A stretch of 64,000 nucleotides of DNA from CADEED01 sp020442965. GTDB taxonomy: Bacteria > Pseudomonadota > Gammaproteobacteria > Steroidobacterales > Steroidobacteraceae. Position 1 is the first letter of the stretch. The number at the start of each line of letters is the position of its first letter. The stretch is from the NCBI GenBank assembly GCA_041395525.1, contig JAWLAH010000009.1, forward strand, positions 39,139 to 103,138, written 5' to 3'. Made by a program: the position numbers and the translations under genes. Under the pieces are notes generated by a model, which saw only the letters and a list, made by a program, of their open reading frames with translations, had not been told where the DNA came from and searched no databases. Below are positions 19,018 through 27,373 of the stretch, in pieces.

Positions 19018-20199
19018 CTATGCGGCCTGGCGTTTCCCCTTCACGTCGGCGTCGCTGGCCAGCGCCCGAGCCTTGTCGGTCTGCTCCCAGGTGAAGTTCT
19101 TCTCTTCGCGACCGAAGTGACCGTAAGCGGCGGTTGGTTGATAGATGGGCCGCACCAGTCGCAACATCTGCCGGATACCATAAGGCGTCAGATCGAAGTG
19201 ACGACCGACCAGCGCGGTCAACTTCTCGCGCGACACACGGCCTGTGCCGAAGGTCTCGACCATGACCGACGTTGGCTCCGCCACGCCGATCGCATACGAC
19301 AGTTGTACTTCGCAACGATCCGCGAGGCCTGCCGCGACGATGTTCTTCGCCACGTAGCGCGCTGCATAGGCGGCCGAGCGATCGACCTTCGAGGGGTCCT
19401 TGCCGGAGAACGCGCCGCCGCCGTGGCGGGCAAAACCACCGTAGGTATCCACGATGATCTTGCGACCTGTTAGTCCGCAGTCACCGACGGGCCCGCCGAT
19501 CACGAATCGGCCGGTCGGGTTGATGTGATATTTGGTGCGGGCATCGAGCCACTTCTTCGGCAGCACCGGCTTGATGATCTCTTCCATGACCGCTTCGCGC
19601 AGCTGCCGGGTCGAAATATCGTCACTGTGCTGTGTCGACAGCACCACCGCTTCGATACCGACCGGCTTGTCGTCTTCGTAGCGCAGCGTCACCTGGCTCT
19701 TGGCATCGGGGCGCAGAAACTTGAGCTTACCCTTCTTGCGTACCTCGGCCTGGCGTTGCACCAACCGATGTGAGTAGGTGATCGCCGCAGGCATCAATAC
19801 ATCGGTCTCATTGGTGGCGAAGCCGAACATCAGGCCTTGATCGCCCGCACCCTGATTCTTTTCGCTCTTGCGATCGACGCCTTGCGCGATGTCCGGCGAT
19901 TGTTTGCCGATGATGTTCAGGATGCCACACGTGGCACCATCGAAGCCCATGTCAGAGTGGTTGTAGCCGATCTCCAGTACGGTCTTGCGCACCAGTGTCT
20001 CGAGGTCGATCCAGGCCGTGGTTGTTACCTCGCCAGCCACGACTACCACACCCGTCTTGATAAGGGTCTCGCAGGCCACGCGACCGCGCTTATCCTGTTC
20101 GAGGATCGCATCGAGCACCGCGTCGGAGATCTGGTCGGCGATTTTGTCCGGATGCCCTTCAGATACCGACTCAGAAGTGAATAAATACGAATTTGCCAT
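19018..20199 (-). CDS. metK: S-adenosylmethionine synthetase
   Basis: Makes SAM from methionine and ATP in the cytosol. 393 aa from the ATG at 20199 (MANSYLFTSESVSEGHPDK), the standard start; the open frame continues upstream without similarity. Motifs include SVSEGHPDKIADQISDA, GEVTTTAWIDLE, the GAGDQGLMFGFA nucleotide loop, FVIGGPVGDCGLTGRKI and GGGAFSGKDPSKVDRSAAY. It is divergent from tkt and upstream of ahcY; the two SAM-cycle genes form a metK-ahcY unit with the SAH riboswitch between them. Confidence 0.97.
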   Translation of the reverse strand: MANSYLFTSESVSEGHPDKIADQISDAVLDAILEQDKRGRVACETLIKTGVVVVAGEVTTTAWIDLETLVRKTVLEIGYNHSDMGFDGATCGILNIIGKQSPDIAQGVDRKSEKNQGAGDQGLMFGFATNETDVLMPAAITYSHRLVQRQAEVRKKGKLKFLRPDAKSQVTLRYEDDKPVGIEAVVLSTQHSDDISTRQLREAVMEEIIKPVLPKKWLDARTKYHINPTGRFVIGGPVGDCGLTGRKIIVDTYGGFARHGGGAFSGKDPSKVDRSAAYAARYVAKNIVAAGLADRCEVQLSYAIGVAEPTSVMVETFGTGRVSREKLTALVGRHFDLTPYGIRQMLRLVRPIYQPTAAYGHFGREEKNFTWEQTDKARALASDADVKGKRQAA

Positions 20200-20230
20200 T
20201 GAGAATTCCACAGAGACGTGACAGCCCTCC

Positions 20231-20240
20231 ATTATAATGG
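20231..20240. promoter_or_regulatory. palindromic TATAAT between metK and tkt
   Basis: CCATTATAATGG is a perfect 12-bp palindrome (20229-20240), so TATAAT can be read on both strands (20233-20238 on plus). It lies 30 bp from the metK start on one side and 50 bp from the tkt start on the other. This arrangement suits a shared, bidirectional -10 element. No strong -35 box is seen on either side at 16-18 bp. Confidence 0.5.
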
Positions 20241-20287
20241 GACTTTGCTCCAGCCGCAGGGCCGGGGCGGTAAATCCGGGTTTTTTT

Positions 20288-22291
20288 ATGACAAGCACGC
20301 ATCGCACACTTGCAAATGCCCTTCGCGCACTCGCGATGGACGCTGTCCAGGCCGCCAACTCAGGACATCCCGGCGCGCCCATGGGGATGGCCGACATTGC
20401 AGAAGTGCTGTGGCGCGGATTTCTCAAGCACAATCCGGCCAATCCACAGTGGTGGAACCGTGACCGTTTCGTGCTTTCCAACGGGCACGCGTCGATACTG
20501 CTCTATTCGCTGCTGTATCTCACCGGCTACCCGCTTGGGCTGGAAGATCTGAAGAAATTCCGCCAGCTCGGTTCGCGCACGCCGGGGCACCCGGAGCACG
20601 ATCCACAGATCGGGATCGAGACCACCACGGGTCCACTGGGGCAGGGGCTCGCGAATGCCGTCGGTATGGCGCTGGCGGAGAAACTGCTGGCTAACGAGTT
20701 CAATGAACCGGGTCTCGCATTGGTGGACCACCACACCTATTGCTTCATCGGCGATGGCTGTCTGATGGAAGGCATCTCGCACGAAGCCTGTTCTCTTGCC
20801 GGCACCTTGCAGCTCGGCAAGTTGATCGTCTTGTACGACGACAACGGTATTTCGATCGACGGCAAAGTCGTCGGTTGGTTCACGGACGATACGCCCAAGC
20901 GCTTCGAGAGCTACGGCTGGCACGTCATCAAGAACGTCGACGGCCAAGACGCTGCTGCGATTACGGCGGCGATCAAGCGCGCGAAAGCGCGCAAGGATCG
21001 GCCGACGCTCATTTGCTGCAAGACCATCATCGGTTTTGGCGCGCCTAACAAGCAGGGCACCAAAGCCACGCACGGTGAGCCGCTGGGTGCGGATGAAGTG
21101 GCGGCGGCGCGCGCCCAATTGGGTTGGGATTCACCGCCGTTTGTCATTCCAGAAGACATCCGTGCAGCTTGGGATGCCCGCGACGCTGGCGCCGCGGCCG
21201 AGAAGAAGTGGTTGCGTATCTTGCGACGCTACAAGAAGGCGCATCCGGCTCGTGCCGCGCAGTTCGAGCGACGGATGCAGCACGACTTGCCTGCGGACTG
21301 GCAGGCGAGTGCAGCGGCGGCATTGCGCGCCGCCGAGAAATGCACCGATTCGCAAGCCACGCGCGCGTCGTCGCAGACTGTCTTGAATGTCATCGGTCCG
21401 ACGCTGCCGGAGTTGTTAGGCGGGTCGGCCGATCTGACGGGCTCGGTGAACACCTTCCGCAAGGATTCGACGACCATCACGGGTGCGGACACGCGGGGCA
21501 ACTACCTCCACTACGGGGTGCGCGAATTCGCGATGACCGCCATGTCGAGCGGCTTGCAACTGCACGGCGGTTTCCGACCCTACACAGGGACCTTTCTGGT
21601 GTTCTCGGACTACGCACGCAACGCAGTGCGGTTGGCTGCCCTGATGCGCCAGCCGATCGTGCTCGTCTATACGCATGATTCCATCGGCCTTGGCGAAGAT
21701 GGGCCCACGCACCAGCCGATCGAGCACCTGGCGTCGTTGCGCGCAATGCCGAACCTCAGCCTGTGGCGGCCTTGCGACGCGGTGGAAACGGCGTTCGCCT
21801 GGACTGCGGCACTGGAGCGCAAATCGGGCCCCACAGCTCTCGTGTTGACGCGGCAGGGGTTGACGCAGCAACAACGTACGCCGGAGCAAATGATTGCACT
21901 GCGTAAGGGCGGTTACGTATTGATCGATTGTCAGGGTGTGCCAGAGTGCATCGTCATCGCCACCGGCTCTGAAGTCGGCATCGCGGCTGAAGCCGTGCGC
22001 GCCGAACAGGCTGCGGGTCGCCGCGTGCGCCTGGTTTCCATGCCATGTGTCGATGTGTTCGATCAACAACCCGCGCCGTACCGCGAAAGTGTCCTGCCGG
22101 CGATCGTCAAGCGCCGTCTGGCGGTCGAGGCGGGTGCGACGCAGTCCTGGTGGCGCCTGGTTGGGCGCGATGGCGCGGTGGTTGGTATCGATCGATTTGG
22201 CGAATCCGGGAAGGGTGCCGATTTATTCAAAGAGTTCGGCTTCACGGCTCTGCACTTGCGCGAGGAACTTGCCAAGTTGCTGCGCTCGTGA
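20288..22291 (+). CDS. tkt: transketolase
   Basis: Thiamine-diphosphate enzyme of the pentose phosphate pathway, cytosolic. 667 aa from the ATG at 20288, which follows a run of seven T. Motifs: NSGHPGAPMGMADIAEVLW, SNGHASILLYSLLYLTG, TTGPLGQGLANAVGMA, the ThDP-binding GDGCLMEG..NGISID, and in the pyrimidine domain REFAMTAMSSGLQLHGGFRP and THDSIGLGEDGPTHQPIEHL. It heads a tkt-gap-pgk run with 35- and 23-bp spacings and no terminator between, so these are probably one transcript. Confidence 0.97.
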   Translation: MTSTHRTLANALRALAMDAVQAANSGHPGAPMGMADIAEVLWRGFLKHNPANPQWWNRDRFVLSNGHASILLYSLLYLTGYPLGLEDLKKFRQLGSRTPGHPEHDPQIGIETTTGPLGQGLANAVGMALAEKLLANEFNEPGLALVDHHTYCFIGDGCLMEGISHEACSLAGTLQLGKLIVLYDDNGISIDGKVVGWFTDDTPKRFESYGWHVIKNVDGQDAAAITAAIKRAKARKDRPTLICCKTIIGFGAPNKQGTKATHGEPLGADEVAAARAQLGWDSPPFVIPEDIRAAWDARDAGAAAEKKWLRILRRYKKAHPARAAQFERRMQHDLPADWQASAAAALRAAEKCTDSQATRASSQTVLNVIGPTLPELLGGSADLTGSVNTFRKDSTTITGADTRGNYLHYGVREFAMTAMSSGLQLHGGFRPYTGTFLVFSDYARNAVRLAALMRQPIVLVYTHDSIGLGEDGPTHQPIEHLASLRAMPNLSLWRPCDAVETAFAWTAALERKSGPTALVLTRQGLTQQQRTPEQMIALRKGGYVLIDCQGVPECIVIATGSEVGIAAEAVRAEQAAGRRVRLVSMPCVDVFDQQPAPYRESVLPAIVKRRLAVEAGATQSWWRLVGRDGAVVGIDRFGESGKGADLFKEFGFTALHLREELAKLLRS

Positions 22292-22326
22292 TCTAACAGT
22301 ACTAACGAGTAACGAGGAAGAAGAAT

Positions 22327-23340
22327 ATGCCAATCAAGGTGGGCATCAATGGCTACGGCCGAATCGGCCGCAACATTCTGCGCGCTCTCTATGAGTCGGG
22401 ACGCAACAAGGAGATCCAGATTGTCGCGATCAACGACCTGGCTGATGCGGCGACCAACGCGCATCTGACGCAATACGACACCGCGCACGGCAAGTTTCCA
22501 GGCTCCGTGAGCGTCGATGGCGACTCAATGGTCGTAAATGGCGATCGTATCAAGGTGATCGCTGAACGTGATCCGTCCAAGATCGCCTGGGGTAAACTGG
22601 GCGCCGACTTCGTGCACGAGTGCACCGGATTCTTTACGAGCAAAGAGGCGGCCTCCAAACACATCGCCGGTGGTGCCAAGAAGGTGATCATCTCGGCGCC
22701 GGGCGGCAAGGATGTCGATGCGACCGTCGTGTATGGCGTGAATCACGACACCTTGAAGGCTAGCCACACGGTGATATCGAACGCGTCGTGTACTACCAAC
22801 TGCCTGGCGCCGATTGCGAGTGTGCTGCACGAGAAAATCGGCATCGAAGGTGGTCTCATGACCACGATCCACGCGTATACGAACGACCAGCGCTTGACCG
22901 ACGTTTACCACGAGGATATCCGCCGTGCGCGGTCAGCGACGATGTCGATGATTCCGACCAAGACTGGTGCTGCCGCTGCGGTCGGACTCGTACTGCCGGC
23001 ACTGAAGGGCAAACTCGACGGCTTCGCGGTGCGTATCCCCACCATCAATGTGTCACTGGTCGATCTCACCTTCACGCCCAGGCGCGCGACCAGCGGCGCG
23101 GAAATCGATGCCATGATGAAGGCGGCGGCGGCCGGACCGCTCAAGGGTGTGCTGCAGTACTCGGATGCACCGCTCGTCTCGATCGACTTCAACCATGATC
23201 CGCATTCGTCGACGTACGATTCGACCATGACACGGATCATCGACGGCAAGCTCGTCAAAGTCTGCGCTTGGTATGACAACGAATGGGGTTTCTCCAATCG
23301 CATGCTGGACGTCACGACCGCCTGGTCGCGCGCGTCCTGA
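22327..23340 (+). CDS. gap: glyceraldehyde-3-phosphate dehydrogenase, type I
   Basis: NAD-dependent oxidation and phosphorylation of glyceraldehyde 3-phosphate. 337 aa. The N-terminal Rossmann motif INGYGRIGRNILRAL, the active-site SNASCTTNCLAP (catalytic Cys about 155) and the C-terminal WYDNEWGFSNRMLD are all intact. NAD rather than NADP preference is suggested by VAINDL with Asp at the end of beta-2. The AACGAGGAAG leader supplies a ribosome site. Preceded by tkt and followed by pgk. Confidence 0.97.
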   Translation: MPIKVGINGYGRIGRNILRALYESGRNKEIQIVAINDLADAATNAHLTQYDTAHGKFPGSVSVDGDSMVVNGDRIKVIAERDPSKIAWGKLGADFVHECTGFFTSKEAASKHIAGGAKKVIISAPGGKDVDATVVYGVNHDTLKASHTVISNASCTTNCLAPIASVLHEKIGIEGGLMTTIHAYTNDQRLTDVYHEDIRRARSATMSMIPTKTGAAAAVGLVLPALKGKLDGFAVRIPTINVSLVDLTFTPRRATSGAEIDAMMKAAAAGPLKGVLQYSDAPLVSIDFNHDPHSSTYDSTMTRIIDGKLVKVCAWYDNEWGFSNRMLDVTTAWSRAS

Positions 23341-23363
23341 GTTCTGTCCACGTCGTTGCAAGC

Positions 23364-24542
23364 ATGAAAGTGCACAAGATGGCGGATCTGGATCTCGCGG
23401 ACAAGCGCGTGCTGATTCGTGAAGATCTGAACGTGCCGATCGAAGCGGGCAAAGTGACCAGCGACGCACGCATTCGTGCGGCATTGCCGACCATCGAACT
23501 CGCGATCCGCAAAGGCGCCCGCGTCATGCTGATGTCGCACCTCGGCCGACCGGAGGAGGGCGTGGTGTCGGGCGAGTTCTCGTTGTCGCCGGTCGCGACC
23601 AGGATGTCTGAGCTGTTAGGAAAGCCGGTGCGGCTCGTCAAGGACTGGTTGGCAGGCGTCGATTGCGAGCCCGGCCAAGTTGTGCTGCTCGAAAACGTGC
23701 GGTTCAACAAAGGCGAGAAGAAGAACAGCGACAAACTAGCACGCAAGATGGCCGCGCTGTGCGATGTGTTTGTGATGGATGCCTTCGGCACCGCACATAG
23801 GGCGGAAGCGAGCACTCACGGCGTCGCCAAGTATGCGCCGATTGCCTGCGCCGGGCCGCTGCTGGTGGCGGAGCTCGACGCGCTGGAGCGTGCGCTTGCC
23901 GACCCGGCCAGGCCGCTGGTAGCGATCGTCGCGGGCTCCAAGGTCTCTACCAAGCTCACGGTGCTCGAGTCGTTGCTCAACAAGGTCGATAAATTGATCG
24001 TGGGCGGTGGTATCGCCAACACTTTTCTCGCCGCAACCGGCGTTGCCGTCGGCAAGTCGCTGCACGAAGCGGACATGCTCGATATGGCCCGGCGATTGCT
24101 TGCACAGGCACGCGCGCGCGGGGCGGAAATCCCTCTGCCTACCGACGTCGTCGTCGCCAAGGAATTTGCGGCCACCGCGCATGCCGACGTCCGCAGCATC
24201 CATGAGGTGCGCGCCGATGAGCTGATCCTCGACATTGGGCCGGACACGTCGGATCGTTTTGCATCGCTGCTGCAAGATGCCGGCACGATCATCTGGAACG
24301 GGCCCATCGGCGTATTCGAGTTCGATCAGTTTGGCGAAGGTACGCGTGCCGTCGCCAATGCGATTGCGACCAGCGCGGCGTTCTCGTTAGCCGGGGGTGG
24401 TGATACTCTTGCGGCGATTGAGAAGTATGGGGTCGCGGACCGCATTTCCTATATCTCCACCGGCGGCGGCGCGTTCTTGGAGTTTGTGGAGGGCAAGACG
24501 CTGCCAGCGGTAGCGATGCTCGAGGCGCGCGCGCGCGGGTAG
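23364..24542 (+). CDS. pgk: phosphoglycerate kinase
   Basis: Transfers the acyl phosphate of 1,3-bisphosphoglycerate to ADP. 392 aa from the ATG at 23364. Motifs: VLIREDLNVPI, LMSHLGRPEEG, LLENVRFNKGEKKN, DAFGTAHRAEAST, the hinge segment IVAGSKVSTKL, and ATP-domain motifs IWNGPIGVFEF and AGGGDTLAAIEKYG..YISTGGGAFLEFVEGK. The frame runs 27 codons further upstream into gap, so the internal ATG was chosen. Its 3' end is 10 bp from the convergent beta-lactamase-fold gene. Confidence 0.97.
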   Translation: MKVHKMADLDLADKRVLIREDLNVPIEAGKVTSDARIRAALPTIELAIRKGARVMLMSHLGRPEEGVVSGEFSLSPVATRMSELLGKPVRLVKDWLAGVDCEPGQVVLLENVRFNKGEKKNSDKLARKMAALCDVFVMDAFGTAHRAEASTHGVAKYAPIACAGPLLVAELDALERALADPARPLVAIVAGSKVSTKLTVLESLLNKVDKLIVGGGIANTFLAATGVAVGKSLHEADMLDMARRLLAQARARGAEIPLPTDVVVAKEFAATAHADVRSIHEVRADELILDIGPDTSDRFASLLQDAGTIIWNGPIGVFEFDQFGEGTRAVANAIATSAAFSLAGGGDTLAAIEKYGVADRISYISTGGGAFLEFVEGKTLPAVAMLEARARG

Positions 24543-24552
24543 TAAGCCGCGC

Positions 24553-25839
24553 TCAATCGCGTCGCCGAGCCTGCGGAGTCGGGGATGATTCGCCCGGTCG
24601 CCGCACGATACCACGCATCAAGGTGTTAGGCAGGAATGCATTGTCCCAGTCGGTGGTCTTCGGTGGCGCTGGGCCGACCCGCAGCACGACCATCTTTTCC
24701 GACGGAACGATGTACACGACTTGGTCGCCATTGCCGTCGAACAGGAACAAATCACCAGCAAGATAGGGCTCGGAGTGCAGTACGCCCCGGCCCATTCCTG
24801 GTACGTCGCTGTTGGCGAAGCCGCGACGCTCACGGTAGGTGCCTGCGACATAAATACCCAGGCCGTACCACGGATTCTGAACGCTCCCAGTCGCCATCTG
24901 CCGCACATAGCCAGTCGGCAGGAGTTGTTTATCATTTGCCCGGCCATCGTTCAATAGCAGTAGTGCGACTCGCATCCAGGTTTCGGTAGGCAGTAACAAG
25001 CAACAGCCCGAGTGCGCCATGCCGCCCGGGCGGTTGACCCAGATCTTTCCGCCGGCTGCGCCGATGGGCGCCAGCAATTCCCGGCCCAAAAAATCGGCGT
25101 AGCGCATGCCGGTCGCGCGCTCGATGACCGGTGCCACCATTTCCGCCGTCGCATTGGCGTATTCGTAGCGGGTGCCGGGTTCGTCGGTCAGTGGATAGTC
25201 GCGAATGATTACTTCGTCATGCCGTGGATGTAGATAGGCGCGATTGAGCGGGCTGTTCGGATCCATCGACGCGCTCTGGCGGAGCAGGCCGCTGCGCATG
25301 TCGAGGAGATGCCGGATCAGCATTTTCTCTTGCGGCTTGCCACGCCACTCGGTAATGAAATCGGCAACGGGCTGGTCGAGCGAGCGGATCTTGCCGAGCG
25401 CGATCGCGCGCCCGATCAGTATGGCCGTGATCGGTTTGGCAAGCGACCGCGATACGATCAGTGTGTCCGGGGTTGTGGTTCCAAAGTAACTTGATTCCTG
25501 CAGCGCGCCTGCGCGCCAGACGAGAAAAGACTCGCTATTGTTTTGCCGCGCGTACGCGCGCGCAGTCGACAGCGCCTCGATCGAGATCGAACGCCGATTC
25601 GGCGCGGCTTGCCGCAATGGCTGAACCTTGTGTGCCCCGACTACGGTTTCGAGGGTGTCGTATTGATCGAGGCCCTGACCGAGACGCGCCGCACGACCGA
25701 GCGCTTCGAAGCGTTTCATGTAGAGAGCCTCGTCCGCGGAGCTATCGCGAGACGCGTCGGCACCGAATGCCGCGTACGGGCCACAGAGCGCTATGTATGC
25801 CATGACGCAAATCCCGCCCGCCTTCTCTCTTGCTCTCAT
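24553..25839 (-). CDS. beta-lactamase-fold serine hydrolase (class C-like), exported
   Basis: 428 aa from the ATG at 25839, which is preceded by GAGGTGTGGC; a 9-residue longer form is possible. It begins with a signal-like hydrophobic segment (GICVMAYIALCGPYAAFGAD). Class-C/penicillin-binding fold motifs: SRSLAKPI (SxxK, nucleophilic Ser with Lys), YEYANAT (YxN) and a late GDLFLFDGNGDQ region. Family members include esterases, D-aminopeptidases and EstB-like hydrolases, so antibiotic resistance should not be assumed. The gene lies on the opposite strand between pgk and pyk, breaking an otherwise co-directional glycolytic run. Confidence 0.85.
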   Translation of the reverse strand: MRAREKAGGICVMAYIALCGPYAAFGADASRDSSADEALYMKRFEALGRAARLGQGLDQYDTLETVVGAHKVQPLRQAAPNRRSISIEALSTARAYARQNNSESFLVWRAGALQESSYFGTTTPDTLIVSRSLAKPITAILIGRAIALGKIRSLDQPVADFITEWRGKPQEKMLIRHLLDMRSGLLRQSASMDPNSPLNRAYLHPRHDEVIIRDYPLTDEPGTRYEYANATAEMVAPVIERATGMRYADFLGRELLAPIGAAGGKIWVNRPGGMAHSGCCLLLPTETWMRVALLLLNDGRANDKQLLPTGYVRQMATGSVQNPWYGLGIYVAGTYRERRGFANSDVPGMGRGVLHSEPYLAGDLFLFDGNGDQVVYIVPSEKMVVLRVGPAPPKTTDWDNAFLPNTLMRGIVRRPGESSPTPQARRRD

Positions 25840-25920
25840 GCCACACCTCGTCGCCGTTCTTGACAATCTGCATGTTAGCGCGCTCGCGTTTCACGCGTCC
25901 AAGCGGCAGAATGTTCGCCT

Positions 25921-27369
25921 ATGTCCCGCACCAAACACGCATCGCGCACCAAAATCGTCGCCACCCTCGGCCCGGCCACGGATGATCTCGCCACGCTCAC
26001 CGAGATGGTGCGCGCCGGACTCGATGTGGCGCGCGTCAATTTTTCACACGGCCGGCACGAGGATCACGCCCGGAGGATCCAGCTGGTACGTGACGCAGCC
26101 GCACGCGCGGGGCAATACGTTGGCATCCTGGCCGACCTCGGCGGTCCCAAAATACGTATCGAGAGCTTTCGCGGCGGCAAAATCACGCTCGCCGACGGCC
26201 AGCGGTTCGCGCTCGACTGTGCGCATGATCCGAGTGCCGGCACGAGCGAGATAGTCGGTTGCGCCTACGAGCAACTCGCTCTGGACGTCAAACCGCAGGA
26301 TCGGCTGTTGTTGGCCGACGGACAGATTGAACTGGAGGTGGCCGCGATCAAGGGAACGCGCATCGACACGATCGTGCGTGCGGGTGGCGAACTATCCGAT
26401 CGCAAAGGCCTCAATCTCAAAGGCGGCGGCATTTCCGCCCCCGCATTGACGGACAAGGATCGTGTCGATATCGGCTTTGCTGCCGAGCAGGGAGTCGACT
26501 ATCTGGCGGTGTCCTTCGCGCGCAACGCGGACGACATCACACAGGCTCGCGAGCTGTTGCAGGCTGCCGGTGGACAAGGCCACGTCTGTGCGAAGATCGA
26601 GCGTCATGAGGCGATCAGCGCGCTCAATGAAATCATCGATGCCAGCAATGTCGTCATGGTGGCGCGCGGCGATCTTGCGGTCGAAATGGGCTACGCAGAA
26701 TTGACCGGCTTGCAAAAGACCATCATTCAGCGTGCCCGGCATCGCAATAAGGTGGTGATCACCGCGACACAAATGATGGAGTCGATGATCACGAGTCCGG
26801 TGCCGACCCGAGCCGAAGTGAGTGACGTCGCGAATGCCGTGATCGACGGGACTGATGCGGTGATGCTGTCCGCCGAGAGCGCGGTTGGCAAGTACCCGGT
26901 GAAGGCCGTGCAGGCAATGGAAGAGGTGATTCTCGGTGCGGAGAAATACCAACTGCGCAGCACGCGCATACAGCAGCGGGTCAACGGGCATTTCGCCAAA
27001 GCTGAGGAAGCGATCGCCAGCGCGGTGATGTACACCGCTAACCACATGAACGTGCGCGCCATCGTCGCATTGACCGAGTCCGGATCTACTGCGCTGTGGA
27101 TGTCGCGCATCCGCTCGGATATCCCGATATACGCGTTTACGCGCCACGAGCACACGCGGCGCCGGGTCACGATCTACCGTGGCGTCTTTCCCGTGCCGTT
27201 CGATTTGCCCAACACCAGTGCGCCGCAGTTGTATCAGGCGATCTTTTCCTTGCTGCTGCAGCTCGAGTTGGTTGAGGTAGGTGACCTCGTTATCCTGACC
27301 AAGGGCGACTTGACGGGCATATCAGGGGGTACCAACGCGATGAAGATCCTGCGCGTCGAGCGGAGCTGA
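25921..27369 (+). CDS. pyk: pyruvate kinase
   Basis: Last ATP-forming step of glycolysis. 482 aa. Motifs: TKIVATLGPATDD, ARVNFSHGRHEDH, ADLGGPKIR, KDRVDIGFAAEQGVDYLAVSFAR, the catalytic CAKIERHEAI, ARGDLAVEMG and the signature VVITATQMMESMITSPVPTRAE with active Lys/Glu and Mg ligands. The C-terminal domain (IVALTESGSTALWMSR..LTKGDLTGISGGTNAMKI) is complete. The acylase gene begins 4 bp after its stop, so the following genes are likely cotranscribed with pyk. Confidence 0.96.
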   Translation: MSRTKHASRTKIVATLGPATDDLATLTEMVRAGLDVARVNFSHGRHEDHARRIQLVRDAAARAGQYVGILADLGGPKIRIESFRGGKITLADGQRFALDCAHDPSAGTSEIVGCAYEQLALDVKPQDRLLLADGQIELEVAAIKGTRIDTIVRAGGELSDRKGLNLKGGGISAPALTDKDRVDIGFAAEQGVDYLAVSFARNADDITQARELLQAAGGQGHVCAKIERHEAISALNEIIDASNVVMVARGDLAVEMGYAELTGLQKTIIQRARHRNKVVITATQMMESMITSPVPTRAEVSDVANAVIDGTDAVMLSAESAVGKYPVKAVQAMEEVILGAEKYQLRSTRIQQRVNGHFAKAEEAIASAVMYTANHMNVRAIVALTESGSTALWMSRIRSDIPIYAFTRHEHTRRRVTIYRGVFPVPFDLPNTSAPQLYQAIFSLLLQLELVEVGDLVILTKGDLTGISGGTNAMKILRVERS

Positions 27370-27373
27370 CGCG

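Noticed and set aside
20262..20287. Intrinsic terminator or SAM riboswitch in the tkt leader (CCGG..CCGG followed by seven T)
   Set aside because: Only 4 bp can pair, and no SAM-riboswitch core was found; the T run directly precedes the start codon.
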